From a virus: 24,376 nt of DNA. Below are positions 5,698-12,662 of the stretch, piece after piece. The stretch is from positions 1 to 24,376 of the IMG/VR virus record IMGVR_UViG_3300017741_000052, one strand, 5' to 3'. Position 1 is the stretch's first letter, and every line of letters begins with the position of its first letter. The position numbers and the translations under genes are program-made. The notes beneath the pieces were generated by a model. The model ran no database searches, was not told the DNA's origin, and was given only the letters and a program-made list of their open reading frames with translations.

Positions 5698-7644
5698 TTA
5701 GCTCGCTGGTAGTCCGATGTTTGTGCCGGTGCCTCTGCTAGTGCTCGTCAGCGGGTTAGGCAGCAAGCCAGCACCACTGCGAAGCACGTCAAACATGCGG
5801 AATGGATACTCTCTAGCCTCTGCAAATCTGCGGTAACGATCATCAAGCAGCTGCTGCGCCGCGGCTTGCTGCTGACCGCCAACTCCTTGTAGCGCCGCCG
5901 CGTCCGCAAACTGCGTGCCGCGTAAGTCGCCGCCAAGATTCGCCAGCTGGGCAGCTGCGCCCTGGCGCATGCCAGACGCCTGCATGCCGGCTCGCTGGTT
6001 CGCGAGCGCCGCCTGCAACCCTGCGTCGGCGTTAAAACGCTGAGCATCGAAACCAAGTTGCTGGTTGCGCAGCGCCGCGTTTTGATTAGCCAAAGCCGCA
6101 CGCATCTGTGCGTCTTGGTTCGCCAGCTGTCCGCGCTGATCAAATTGCGCCGCTTGGATGTTGCCTTGCTGCGTTGCTTGTTGCGCTGCCAGGTTGTTGG
6201 CCGCGTTTAGCTGTCCGGCGCGCATAAAGTTTGAAGCTGATGTGGTGTCGGCTGCTAAGCCTGCTTGCTGGTTGGCCAGTGCTGCACGCATGTTGGCGTC
6301 CTGCGAGGCTAAACCGCTTTGCAATCCCATCTGAGCCATCTGCTGGCTTGCTTGTTGAGCTCTGCCTGCCGTGTCTTGCGCAGCTGTCAAAGACGCCCGC
6401 TGATTTGCTTGCTGGCGCGCCAAGTCTGCCTGCAGATTCTGGCCGCCAGCTGTTAAGCCGGCTTGCTGATTCGCGAGAGCTCTTTGTGTGTTTTGTTGCT
6501 GCGAAGCTAAACCGCTTTGCAACCCAAGGCGCGTTTGGTCTGCGCTTGCTTGTTGATTTGCTAAGGCGCGTTGCGTGTTTTGTTGTTGAGCAGCCAAGCC
6601 TGACTGCAACGCTTGTCGGCCCGTCTCCGTCTGGCCTTGCAAGCCAAATTGTCCGCTGGTGGTTGCTGCCTGCAAATTTGCTTGTTGGTTAGCCAAATTT
6701 GCTTGTTGGCCAAATTGCGCCGACTGAGCGCCAGCTTGTTGCGCACGATTTAGATCCGCTTGCGCCATTTGTTGTGCGTTCTGGAAGCCTTGTTGGCGTA
6801 AGTTGACTGCCGTGCGCGCTGCTTGATCTGCGAAGTTTCTGTTTGTTTCGGCTTCAACAAGGGCCTGCCGATCACCGCCAAACGCACCAGCTGATACTGC
6901 GCTTGCTGCGTTTTGGTTCTGCGTCATTTGCCGAGCGCGGTTTAAGTCGCCAAGCGCCGCGTCAATAACTCCGGTTGTATATTGACTTTGGTACGGGCTC
7001 AAATTTGTACCAGCCAATTGCTGAGCCTGCACAGTCTGGCCTTGCACCTGCTGTGCAGATATCGGGTCTACGCCGATTTGATTCGTTTGCACCGCTCCCG
7101 TCTGACCAACGCGATCTATTCCATCAACGCCAACAGCACTTGTCTGGCCGACCTGCGGAGCATTCAAAGCAGATAACGGCCCAATTTGTTGGGCGTTAAT
7201 GCCTTGGCTTTGGATGTTACCGACACCCACTGGCCCTGTTGGGCCTACTTGCTGAGCATTAACGCCCTGTGCCTGCACCTGCTGATTACGAATAGGATCA
7301 AAGCCAAAGCCGGTTTGCACGTTCGATGCGCCTACATTACCAACCTGCCCTGGCGCAGTAATCGACCCGGCAGTTACTTGCGATGGCTGGAAACCTGTTT
7401 CTGCCCGCGTCGTCGCAATCGCATCGTTGATCTCGCCTTGACCTACGCCGGCCCGTGCGGTGTTTGCGGCCATGTTCATGCCTTCAAGTTGCGCAGGGGC
7501 TAATGGCGCAACCGTTGCGAAGTCGTAAGGCGTGTAAGGGGTTGCTGCGACACGCTGCCCTTGGCGAAACGTGTCAGTCAGAAGCCCTTTTAGCTCTGGG
7601 TCAAATGTTTGCTTAGAACTTGATTTGTTTTTTCCTAAACTCAT
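5698..7644 (-). CDS. Gln/Ala-rich repeat protein, probable virion (tail or ejection) protein
   Basis: This 648-residue protein has three zones. Residues 1-95 include ATPYTPYDFATVAPLAPAQ, a short motif I know from phage proteins in this position. Residues about 98-212 are low-complexity with recurring QQVQAQ, GVNAQQVGP and GINAQQIGP units. Residues 213-600 begin with SPYQSQYTTGVIDAALGDL and AGAFGGDRQALVEAETNRNF, then become a long Gln/Ala helix carrying repeats of LQSGLA-Q-RALANQQA at 346-365, 376-395 and 441-460. The C-terminus (600-648) is globular (YRRFAEAREYPFRMFDVL). It is almost cysteine-free. The context is the ejection/tail cassette. Role inferred: an elongated structural protein. The ATGA start junction couples it to the 203-aa gene. 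Confidence 0.65.
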   Translation of the reverse strand: MSLGKNKSSSKQTFDPELKGLLTDTFRQGQRVAATPYTPYDFATVAPLAPAQLEGMNMAANTARAGVGQGEINDAIATTRAETGFQPSQVTAGSITAPGQVGNVGASNVQTGFGFDPIRNQQVQAQGVNAQQVGPTGPVGVGNIQSQGINAQQIGPLSALNAPQVGQTSAVGVDGIDRVGQTGAVQTNQIGVDPISAQQVQGQTVQAQQLAGTNLSPYQSQYTTGVIDAALGDLNRARQMTQNQNAASAVSAGAFGGDRQALVEAETNRNFADQAARTAVNLRQQGFQNAQQMAQADLNRAQQAGAQSAQFGQQANLANQQANLQAATTSGQFGLQGQTETGRQALQSGLAAQQQNTQRALANQQASADQTRLGLQSGLASQQQNTQRALANQQAGLTAGGQNLQADLARQQANQRASLTAAQDTAGRAQQASQQMAQMGLQSGLASQDANMRAALANQQAGLAADTTSASNFMRAGQLNAANNLAAQQATQQGNIQAAQFDQRGQLANQDAQMRAALANQNAALRNQQLGFDAQRFNADAGLQAALANQRAGMQASGMRQGAAAQLANLGGDLRGTQFADAAALQGVGGQQQAAAQQLLDDRYRRFAEAREYPFRMFDVLRSGAGLLPNPLTSTSRGTGTNIGLPAS

Positions 7645-8252
7645 AGTCTATATCTTCCAAAGTCAAAGTTGCGGAAATCAGGTTGCATGCCAGACATCAC
7701 TGGCCGTGCTTGCGGTGCAGGCTCTGGAGTAAACGGCCCTGCTGTTGGCATTACAGCTGGTCGATATTGGTCACTGGCCATATCAAGAATAGGCATTGGT
7801 GGCGTTGGTGCCCGCGAGTCGTTGATCATTTCTTGCTGGGCTACGGGCTCTATACTTCTGGCGTATTGCTGGCCTGCAATTTCCAATTCATTTTGTAACC
7901 CGGCTGGCATTCCTCGACTGTCGTAACTTTGGCCTTGGCCTCCTATAAAGAAATCAAGAATAGGGATGTTTGGCGCAGTGCGTGCAGGCACGGGCGTCGG
8001 TGCAGGCACTTCGGCTTGCACTGGCTCACTGCCAGGTAGCGGAAAGCTTTGGTAATAAGCCATGTCTGGCTGCGTGATCTCAGTGCCAGAACCATAAAAG
8101 TCTTGGGGCAACATGGGAGGAGGAGCCATTGCCTGCTCAATGGGCGAAGGCCCAGCCCCTTGCTGTAGTTGGCCCATCAAGTCTGGGTTAATTCGTAACA
8201 ATTGTTGAAGGCCGACGTTTGCGCCGCCGCCTGCACTGCCGTCTTTACTCAT
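7641..8252 (-). CDS. Proline-rich protein of unknown function in the tail module
   Basis: This 203-residue protein was not recognised. It is rich in Pro, Gln and Gly (for example VPAPTPVPARTAPNIPIL), with few long helices, and looks mostly disordered. The motif PNIPILDFF is echoed later as PMPILDMA, a weak internal repeat. No signal peptide or membrane segment is visible. It overlaps its neighbours by four bases on each side. A linker-like virion or assembly protein is a reasonable guess; nothing more can be supported. Confidence 0.55.
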   Translation of the reverse strand: MSKDGSAGGGANVGLQQLLRINPDLMGQLQQGAGPSPIEQAMAPPPMLPQDFYGSGTEITQPDMAYYQSFPLPGSEPVQAEVPAPTPVPARTAPNIPILDFFIGGQGQSYDSRGMPAGLQNELEIAGQQYARSIEPVAQQEMINDSRAPTPPMPILDMASDQYRPAVMPTAGPFTPEPAPQARPVMSGMQPDFRNFDFGRYRL

Positions 8253-8632
8253 AGCTCTTTCACCAGTGTTATGTGGGCTTCTTGCCAGTTCATGTCTCTA
8301 AGCGCTTTTGTCCAGCCCTTGCGCCCGCTCATGCTCAGAGCCGAGCACTTCAAACTCTTTGCGAACGCGATCAAACTCGACTCCATATCTTTAATTTCTT
8401 CCAGGTCGCCAGCTGCTAAGAAAACGTGCAACGCGCGCTTGCGCGGGTACTGCACGATCTCAGTGACCATGCAGCTTTTGCTGGCCGGCCAAAAAAACAT
8501 ATCGCCGACGCTAATGAGCTCCAGCACGTCTTGGTATGTATGCGTGCCGCCTGCGCGCGCCAAAGCCATTTCTAAAAGCTCACGATATGGTCCGACTATG
8601 TCCTCTGCTGTATGTACGACTGCCTCGCTCAT
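8249..8632 (-). CDS. GNAT-like phage protein, function unknown
   Basis: This 127-residue protein contains FFWPASKSCMVTEIVQYPRK, then ALHVFLAAGDLEEI, a helix, a central 'C.AL...GR.GW..AL' (residues about 102-117) and a final beta strand ending HITLVKEL. This order matches a widespread family of small phage proteins with a predicted acyltransferase (GNAT) fold. The classical acetyl-CoA loop R/Q-x-x-G-x-G/A is not visible, so catalysis is doubtful. It sits among tail and ejection genes and overlaps both neighbours by four bases (ATGA). It may modify a virion or host protein or be a structural cofactor. Confidence 0.55.
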   Translation of the reverse strand: MSEAVVHTAEDIVGPYRELLEMALARAGGTHTYQDVLELISVGDMFFWPASKSCMVTEIVQYPRKRALHVFLAAGDLEEIKDMESSLIAFAKSLKCSALSMSGRKGWTKALRDMNWQEAHITLVKEL

Positions 8633-8835
8633 AGCGACGTCGCCGATATGGTGCCGTTGTTAGCAACCGTAATACTGAACCGAGTGCCGTCCGGGCTCTG
8701 CAGGATCAAACGCTCATTACGCAACTCAACGTCCTGATTCTTTTTGCGATTCAAGTTGTCAGCCTGCTCGATGAGGTTGTTGCGCTGGTTTTCTTGCACA
8801 AAATCATAGGCACGCTGCGCTTCTGGCAAAATCAT
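8629..8835 (-). CDS. Small coiled-coil protein in the tail module
   Basis: This 68-residue protein was not recognised. The first 40 residues form a charged helix (RAYDFVQENQRNNLIEQADN) with coiled-coil character; the rest is a short beta region (RLILQSPDGTRFSITVANNG). ATGA overlaps join it to the genes before and after. It may be a small trimerising or connector component, but this is only a guess from composition. Confidence 0.55.
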   Translation of the reverse strand: MILPEAQRAYDFVQENQRNNLIEQADNLNRKKNQDVELRNERLILQSPDGTRFSITVANNGTISATSL

Positions 8836-10310
8836 CGTTTGCTGCCCTCGCGCACATCGAGCCGCATGGTGCCGACGCGCCAGCTGCTAGGCGTGTTGCC
8901 GGTGACAGTCATCTGCACCTGGCGTCCCTGAAAGCGCACGCTAGTTGGGTTTGCCATGTCGAACGGGCCAAACGTGCTCTCATCTGCATTAGGGTAAAAG
9001 CGCGTCTTAAATGTGGCAGTCACGTCGCCCTGCGTTTTCTCGTCAGGTATCAACGAGGTCGCGACCATCATGCGGTCGCCGTTACCCAGCTGCAGCGGGC
9101 CAGTTTGCGCAAAGACCGCGCTGCCAGAATCATAGGCATAGCCGACTTCGTGCTCGTAGATGTAGCCGTCTGGGCTGGCGTAGTTAGGGAAAACAAACGC
9201 GCCAACATCGACGCCAGCCGTGCGAGCCAGAGTGCCAATCTGCCAATGGTTCTCCATATAGTTGTAGGAGACGTAGCTGTCGTTTTCGCTTGACCCGCTG
9301 CTGGGATAAAACCAAATGATCTCGCTGAAATTGCTGTTCTGTACGGCGTAAACCTTTGACCGCTCGGTGACGTTAAGGTTCTCAAAGATGAAGTCGCCGA
9401 CGCTGCTACGCAGCGGCTGCACGCTGCCGTTGTAGACAAAGAAGCCGTTGTTGCTCATCCAATAGGCCGCGCCGCCGGCTGTCGCGCATGCATTGGCGCT
9501 TATGACGCCGCACGCCGTGCCGACTTGCTGGAAGCCGTATATGAATGGCGGGCCTTGGTATCTGGCCGTATGTGCGTCTGTATCTGTAAGCAGCAACGTC
9601 TCGCCGCGCATGCGCTTGCCGGCCATAAGATTGCCGTCTGTCGCCAGGGTGAAACTGCCTGCCTGATTTGTAGCTGCGGGCGTCCAGACGTTGCTCTGTT
9701 CTTGATCAGAGAACGCAACCTTATTGCCAACGCCACCAGCCCCTAGCGCGAACACGAAACGCTCAGAGCTCACGACAATTGCGTTGTTGCCGGTAGGCGC
9801 GTTACTCAGTAACGCGGCTGCAGACGCCGGGCTGTTGGCCCACTGGTAAATCTTGCCGTCGCTCGTTGCTGACGCAATGACATACTCGCCAAATGTGTCT
9901 AGCGACCAGGTCGTTGCCGGCGTGTACGCGCCGCTGTCGGGTCTTGGCGTATTCCAAGTGCTAGCGCCCCATGTCAGTCCGCCATAGCCAAGGTTCTGTA
10001 CTGCGTCGGCGTTGCCTGTTGTGAAGCCAGTGGGCGTGATGTCTGTGACTGTGTTGTCTTCGCCAATGAAGTACAGGTTCGTGTGCGTGCCTGCGACTGT
10101 GCGCCGGTTGCGGCTGTTATCAAGGTATGCGATCAACGCACGGCAAACGCCGCTCATGGCCGACGTCGTGCGAGCTCGCCAACCGCCTACAGGCTGCAGT
10201 GAACCTTCGTACCAACGCACAAGGTTTGCGTCAGACCATGTGTTGGCCTGCTGCAAATCGGTGCCGTTTTTAACGACGCCGGGTGGCGGCGCGATGTTAT
10301 GCAAAGACAC
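8832..10310 (-). CDS. Probable tail / packaged-DNA-stabilisation-like protein
   Basis: This protein of about 492 residues is rich in beta strands, Gly, Asn and Trp. It opens with SLHNIAPPPGVVKNGTDLQQ and then WSDANLVRWYEGSLQPVGGW. The pattern 'PPGV..NGT..Q....W.DANLVRW.EG...PVGGW' marks a family common in short-tailed phages. Repeated GxxxYW/W blade-like strands suggest a beta-propeller, as in P22 gp10-like tail accessory factors. The frame is open up to a TTG at 10328, but GTG at 10310 is preceded by AGGTGA at a good distance, so I chose it; the gene then overlaps the lysozyme end by 14 bases. The gp10 relation is inferred from length, composition and position. Confidence 0.6.
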   Translation of the reverse strand: MSLHNIAPPPGVVKNGTDLQQANTWSDANLVRWYEGSLQPVGGWRARTTSAMSGVCRALIAYLDNSRNRRTVAGTHTNLYFIGEDNTVTDITPTGFTTGNADAVQNLGYGGLTWGASTWNTPRPDSGAYTPATTWSLDTFGEYVIASATSDGKIYQWANSPASAAALLSNAPTGNNAIVVSSERFVFALGAGGVGNKVAFSDQEQSNVWTPAATNQAGSFTLATDGNLMAGKRMRGETLLLTDTDAHTARYQGPPFIYGFQQVGTACGVISANACATAGGAAYWMSNNGFFVYNGSVQPLRSSVGDFIFENLNVTERSKVYAVQNSNFSEIIWFYPSSGSSENDSYVSYNYMENHWQIGTLARTAGVDVGAFVFPNYASPDGYIYEHEVGYAYDSGSAVFAQTGPLQLGNGDRMMVATSLIPDEKTQGDVTATFKTRFYPNADESTFGPFDMANPTSVRFQGRQVQMTVTGNTPSSWRVGTMRLDVREGSKR

Positions 10311-10731
10311 GGTATTCACCTGTTTCAATCATGTCGCATAGCTCTTCTGCCCTATAGCCGACCTGCTCTGCCCACTTGCTTGCATTAAATTCGGTGCTGG
10401 CCCAGAAGTAATCGCCTGACTCCATAGCTGCCAGTGCTTTCTTGAAGCCAAGCAATTTAGTCAGACCAAGGTTAAATGCGATGTCGATCATGGCCTCTCG
10501 TCGGACACTGTCGAGTTTGCTGTACCAAGTAAATCGGTCTTTTAGCTCTTGATCGACGCGAGCAATGTCGTTGGCGAGCAGCATGTCGATCTCCGAGTCT
10601 GTGAGGCCAATGCCGCCGTTCTCGTCGATGTTGCGACCAACGCCTACCGTTATCTTGCCGGCACTGCACTTGTAAGCATGGCTCTTCACGCCTTCGTGCC
10701 GCTTGAGCATTTTGATTAGTCGCTCGCTCAT
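10297..10731 (-). CDS. GH24 lysozyme (endolysin) with Glu-Cys-Thr active site
   Basis: This 144-residue T4-type lysozyme would cut the MurNAc-GlcNAc bond of peptidoglycan at the end of infection. E13 (KRHEGVKSHAYK), C22 (KCSAGK) and T28 (ITVGVG) have the E-8aa-D/C-5aa-T spacing of the GH24 active site. The second residue is Cys where T4 has Asp20, a variation accepted in the family. GIGLTDSEIDMLLANDI and FNLGLTKLLGFK match the C-terminal lobe. No signal peptide or signal-anchor is present, so it needs the holin to leave the cytoplasm. It starts at ATG overlapping the holin stop (ATGA), giving a holin-lysozyme pair. Confidence 0.88.
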   Translation of the reverse strand: MSERLIKMLKRHEGVKSHAYKCSAGKITVGVGRNIDENGGIGLTDSEIDMLLANDIARVDQELKDRFTWYSKLDSVRREAMIDIAFNLGLTKLLGFKKALAAMESGDYFWASTEFNASKWAEQVGYRAEELCDMIETGEYRVFA

Positions 10732-11207
10732 TTTTCGCTCGCCTTATGAGACGCGCCAAAATAAAAAGCGCTGATGGTGGACAGCACTCCGAAGAGGTTG
10801 CCCAACACCAGCGAAACTATGGTGTCGCTGTTAGCGTCTGGTGGCTGAACTGTGACCATCGTTATGTAGCCGCCGACAAACAGCACCATCAAAATCGCAA
10901 TGATTTTTGGCGTCCAATCCCCTGCGAAACTTTTGCGCGCGTGCTGCGTGTCTGCCGTCTGTAAGGCGAACACGTCAACGTCCAGCTTTTTCATTTGCAC
11001 GGCAAAGTCATTGTCTGCCCGCTTAATTTCTGCCAGCTGCTCTGGCGTTGCGTTTTGCACTGCCTGCTGCAAAGCCTTGGGCTCTGGCTCGCAATTGAGC
11101 ACTTTTGCAATTGCTGACGCTGCAGTGCCTGCCAACGGGCCACCGAGCGCCTGTGCGACGGTAGGTGCCAAGCTGCCAATGATTCCTTTGATTGCGTCAA
11201 ACTTCAT
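10728..11207 (-). CDS. Holin of the GTA_holin_3TM type
   Basis: This 159-residue protein would form inner-membrane lesions that release the lysozyme. The N-terminal 1-37 is a Gly/Ala-rich hydrophobic segment. It is followed by a charged linker with DTQHARKSFAGDWTPK, the family's signature before the second membrane helix. Clear membrane helices lie at about 101-120 (IIAILMVLFVGGYITMVTV) and 128-151 (ending FGASH). Adjacent lysozyme with ATGA overlap supports the call. The start ATG at 11207 is only three bases downstream of the stop of the 70-aa gene. Confidence 0.82.
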   Translation of the reverse strand: MKFDAIKGIIGSLAPTVAQALGGPLAGTAASAIAKVLNCEPEPKALQQAVQNATPEQLAEIKRADNDFAVQMKKLDVDVFALQTADTQHARKSFAGDWTPKIIAILMVLFVGGYITMVTVQPPDANSDTIVSLVLGNLFGVLSTISAFYFGASHKASEK

Positions 11208-11210
11208 TCG

Positions 11211-11423
11211 TTAGTCCCATGTTTTTGTATTTTTGGGCATTCGTTTCGGGATGCAGTAGGCCGTTATGTTTTCCTGTTTTTGCACTCGGCGGTCTTTTAC
11301 TAAATCCACCTTCCCGCTTTCTATGTACCTTGCGAACGTGTTGCATCTAGTGATGTCACGATAAAAAAACCTGTCTGCTATTGGCTCGCCATTCACAACC
11401 ACTACCAGCAAAAACAGCATCAT
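11211..11423 (-). CDS. Small exported or membrane-anchored protein beside the holin
   Basis: This 70-residue protein begins MMLFLLVVVVNGEPIADRFF, a short hydrophobic core with almost no N-terminal charge. A polar domain follows with two cysteines (ITRCNTF and TAYCIPKR) that could pair in the periplasm. I recall similar 'NG..I..RFF.RDI..C' proteins in aquatic phages, function unknown. No lipobox is visible, so it is not an obvious o-spanin. It begins in an ATGA overlap with the 155-aa gene; a start one codon later (second Met) is equally possible. Position beside holin and lysozyme suggests a lysis or envelope role, which is inference. Confidence 0.55.
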   Translation of the reverse strand: MMLFLLVVVVNGEPIADRFFYRDITRCNTFARYIESGKVDLVKDRRVQKQENITAYCIPKRMPKNTKTWD

Positions 11424-11887
11424 TGTCCGTAAACTTTAATAACAACCATTAAACCCATGCCGATAATTACCGATCCCACCAATAATGTTGTGCCGCCAAC
11501 AAGGATCTGGTTTATCAGATGCTGTCTGGCCTTTTTCTTGCGTGCAATCATCTTTAAGTGCGCTTGCCTGTCGTGCTCCTGTTGCACTTTTGCGGCCTTG
11601 AAATCATCTAACAGTTTAGGATCGGCGACTAACAAAAGATCATGTACGCTCTGCCAATGCCGGTCATATTGACGCTTTATCATTTGCAACTTTAAGATCT
11701 CATTTTGCGATAACGGTTTGAATGTACTTTGTCTTCGCTGAGCCTCGAAGTTTGTTATGCCCTCGCCAAAATCACTAATCATGCCCATCACTTGATGGAC
11801 GCCTTGCCCTGTCTCGTTGACTTGAGAGATCAAGCCGTTAATGGCGCTCAGAGTGGCTGAAGCTGCCGCTATCGACTCAATAACCAT
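11420..11887 (-). CDS. Tail-anchored membrane protein in the lysis-proximal cluster
   Basis: This 155-residue protein has an Ala/Ile-rich amphipathic N-terminal region (MVIESIAAASATLSAINGL), a long charged helical centre (about 48-122, rich in Gln, Lys, Arg) and one C-terminal membrane helix at about 127-151 (LVGGTTLLVGSVIIGMGLMV). Basic residues just before it (ARKKKARQH) favour a cytoplasmic body with a tail anchor. That topology is the opposite of a classic i-spanin. It is not clearly assigned to a named family. It abuts the 69-aa and 70-aa membrane-protein genes, so it may tune holin timing or alter the envelope during infection. Confidence 0.55.
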   Translation of the reverse strand: MVIESIAAASATLSAINGLISQVNETGQGVHQVMGMISDFGEGITNFEAQRRQSTFKPLSQNEILKLQMIKRQYDRHWQSVHDLLLVADPKLLDDFKAAKVQQEHDRQAHLKMIARKKKARQHLINQILVGGTTLLVGSVIIGMGLMVVIKVYGQ

Positions 11888-11890
11888 GCT

Positions 11891-12100
11891 CTAGCCCATA
11901 GACAATAAAAACGGCACCAAAACCGAGCCGAGCATCAAGGCATACAAGCCAAAAATCATTCGCTCAAGTTTCTCAAAATTCTTTGCGCCGCTATCTAGGC
12001 GGCGCTCTATATTGCTGAACCGCTCAAGGCACAACGCCTCATGCGACTCAATCCGAGCCAGCGCTGCTTGCGCCAATTCTTTTTGCGTAAGCCCAGCCAC
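11891..12100 (-). CDS. Small coiled-coil plus one membrane helix protein (XhlA-like architecture)
   Basis: This 69-residue protein starts at GTG in a TAGTG overlap with the preceding gene. Residues 5-47 form a charged helix (ARIESHEALCLERFSNIERR) with heptad-like spacing; residues 49-67 are a membrane helix (FGLYALMLGSVLVPFLLSM). A soluble helix followed by a single C-terminal helix is the layout of XhlA-type holin accessory proteins and of small proteins next to lysis genes. Similarity to XhlA is architectural only. The gene is five codons or fewer from the next membrane-protein gene. Confidence 0.55.
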   Translation of the reverse strand: MAGLTQKELAQAALARIESHEALCLERFSNIERRLDSGAKNFEKLERMIFGLYALMLGSVLVPFLLSMG

Positions 12101-12318
12101 TAGGCTGACTCTTCCTCAGTCTCTTCAACGGCATGCACTAAATTATGCAAATCTTCTGACCAGCTTCTTATGCTGCGTTCACCCTCAATCATCTGGATCT
12201 GCAGATTCTGTTGCTGATCGCGAAGCATGCGAACGCGCTGCACAATAATCTGCGCTTCTGGCTCCAGTTCGCTGAAGTTAAATTCGGTGTCACCAATTGT
12301 AATTACTGCGTCTTCCAT
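12100..12318 (-). CDS. Small helical protein, DUF6447-like pattern
   Basis: This 72-residue protein begins MEDAVITIGDTEFNFSELEP, then AQIIVQRVRMLRDQQQNLQI, a coiled-coil stretch, and an acidic tail. 'ITI.GTEY.F..L.PEAQ......L..Q...L' resembles the DUF6447-like small proteins found after tail fibres in aquatic phages. I chose ATG 12318 because AAGGA lies eight bases upstream; a GTG ten codons earlier lacks a ribosome site. The role is unknown; its position just after the fibre gene and before membrane proteins is typical. Confidence 0.5.
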   Translation of the reverse strand: MEDAVITIGDTEFNFSELEPEAQIIVQRVRMLRDQQQNLQIQMIEGERSIRSWSEDLHNLVHAVEETEEESA

Positions 12319-12328
12319 TTGTTTTTCC

Positions 12329-12661
12329 TTATGCTGCCCAAGGCACACCTGAAGCTTCAGTAGGGTTCTTCTGAGCGTCTATGTTCGCCTGCAAGGCTGT
12401 TTCTGTGGCATCTTTGTCCACACCATTGGCCCAAATCCAGCCTTCCACATCGGCTTGTGTGACGCTGTCATAAGCCACAAAGTCCGATGCAGATGCGTCG
12501 TAAGTAAGGCCACAAGTGCCATACGAAGATGCGGTGTAGGTTACAGCGTCATCGCCAGTGCCTACGGTTTCCTCTGCGCTGCAGTGCCAGTGCGCTACGT
12601 TAATACCTCCGTCAGCGATAACATGTTCGCAGGTGGGGATTGTCCAAGTGAAAGTTGCCAT
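12329..12661 (-). CDS. Small 'MATFTWTIP' virion-associated protein of aquatic phages
   Basis: This 110-residue protein begins MATFTWTIPTCEHVIADGGI, continues VAHWHCSAEE, SSYGTCGLTYDAS and DFVAYDSVTQADVEGWIWA, and ends with IDAQKNPTEASGVPWA. This whole pattern is well known from cyanophages and other aquatic phages (a DUF7936-type family). It usually lies next to fibres or other tail genes; the function is not established. Two cysteines sit in small beta turns. The start is ATG 12661, preceded by GGAGAG; the frame is open eight codons further but without a ribosome site. It begins one base after the fibre stop. Confidence 0.6.
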   Translation of the reverse strand: MATFTWTIPTCEHVIADGGINVAHWHCSAEETVGTGDDAVTYTASSYGTCGLTYDASASDFVAYDSVTQADVEGWIWANGVDKDATETALQANIDAQKNPTEASGVPWAA

Positions 12662-12662
12662 T

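Noticed and set aside
6231-6692. 153-codon plus-strand frame, plus other frames in the Gln/Ala repeat gene
   Set aside because: Antisense to low-complexity CAG/GCN codons, which keep several frames open by chance.
5698-7644. Dense repeats resembling a CRISPR-like or minisatellite array
   Set aside because: The repeats are in frame, diverged and encode a Gln/Ala protein; no constant repeat-spacer structure.
8202-8663. 153-codon plus-strand frame
   Set aside because: Antisense to the GNAT-like gene, crossing the junctions of tightly coupled genes; no motif.
10311-10328. TTG 10328 as start of the tail/stabilisation-like protein
   Set aside because: GTG 10310 has AGGTGA at a suitable distance and a smaller overlap with the lysozyme gene; the difference is six residues and not certain.
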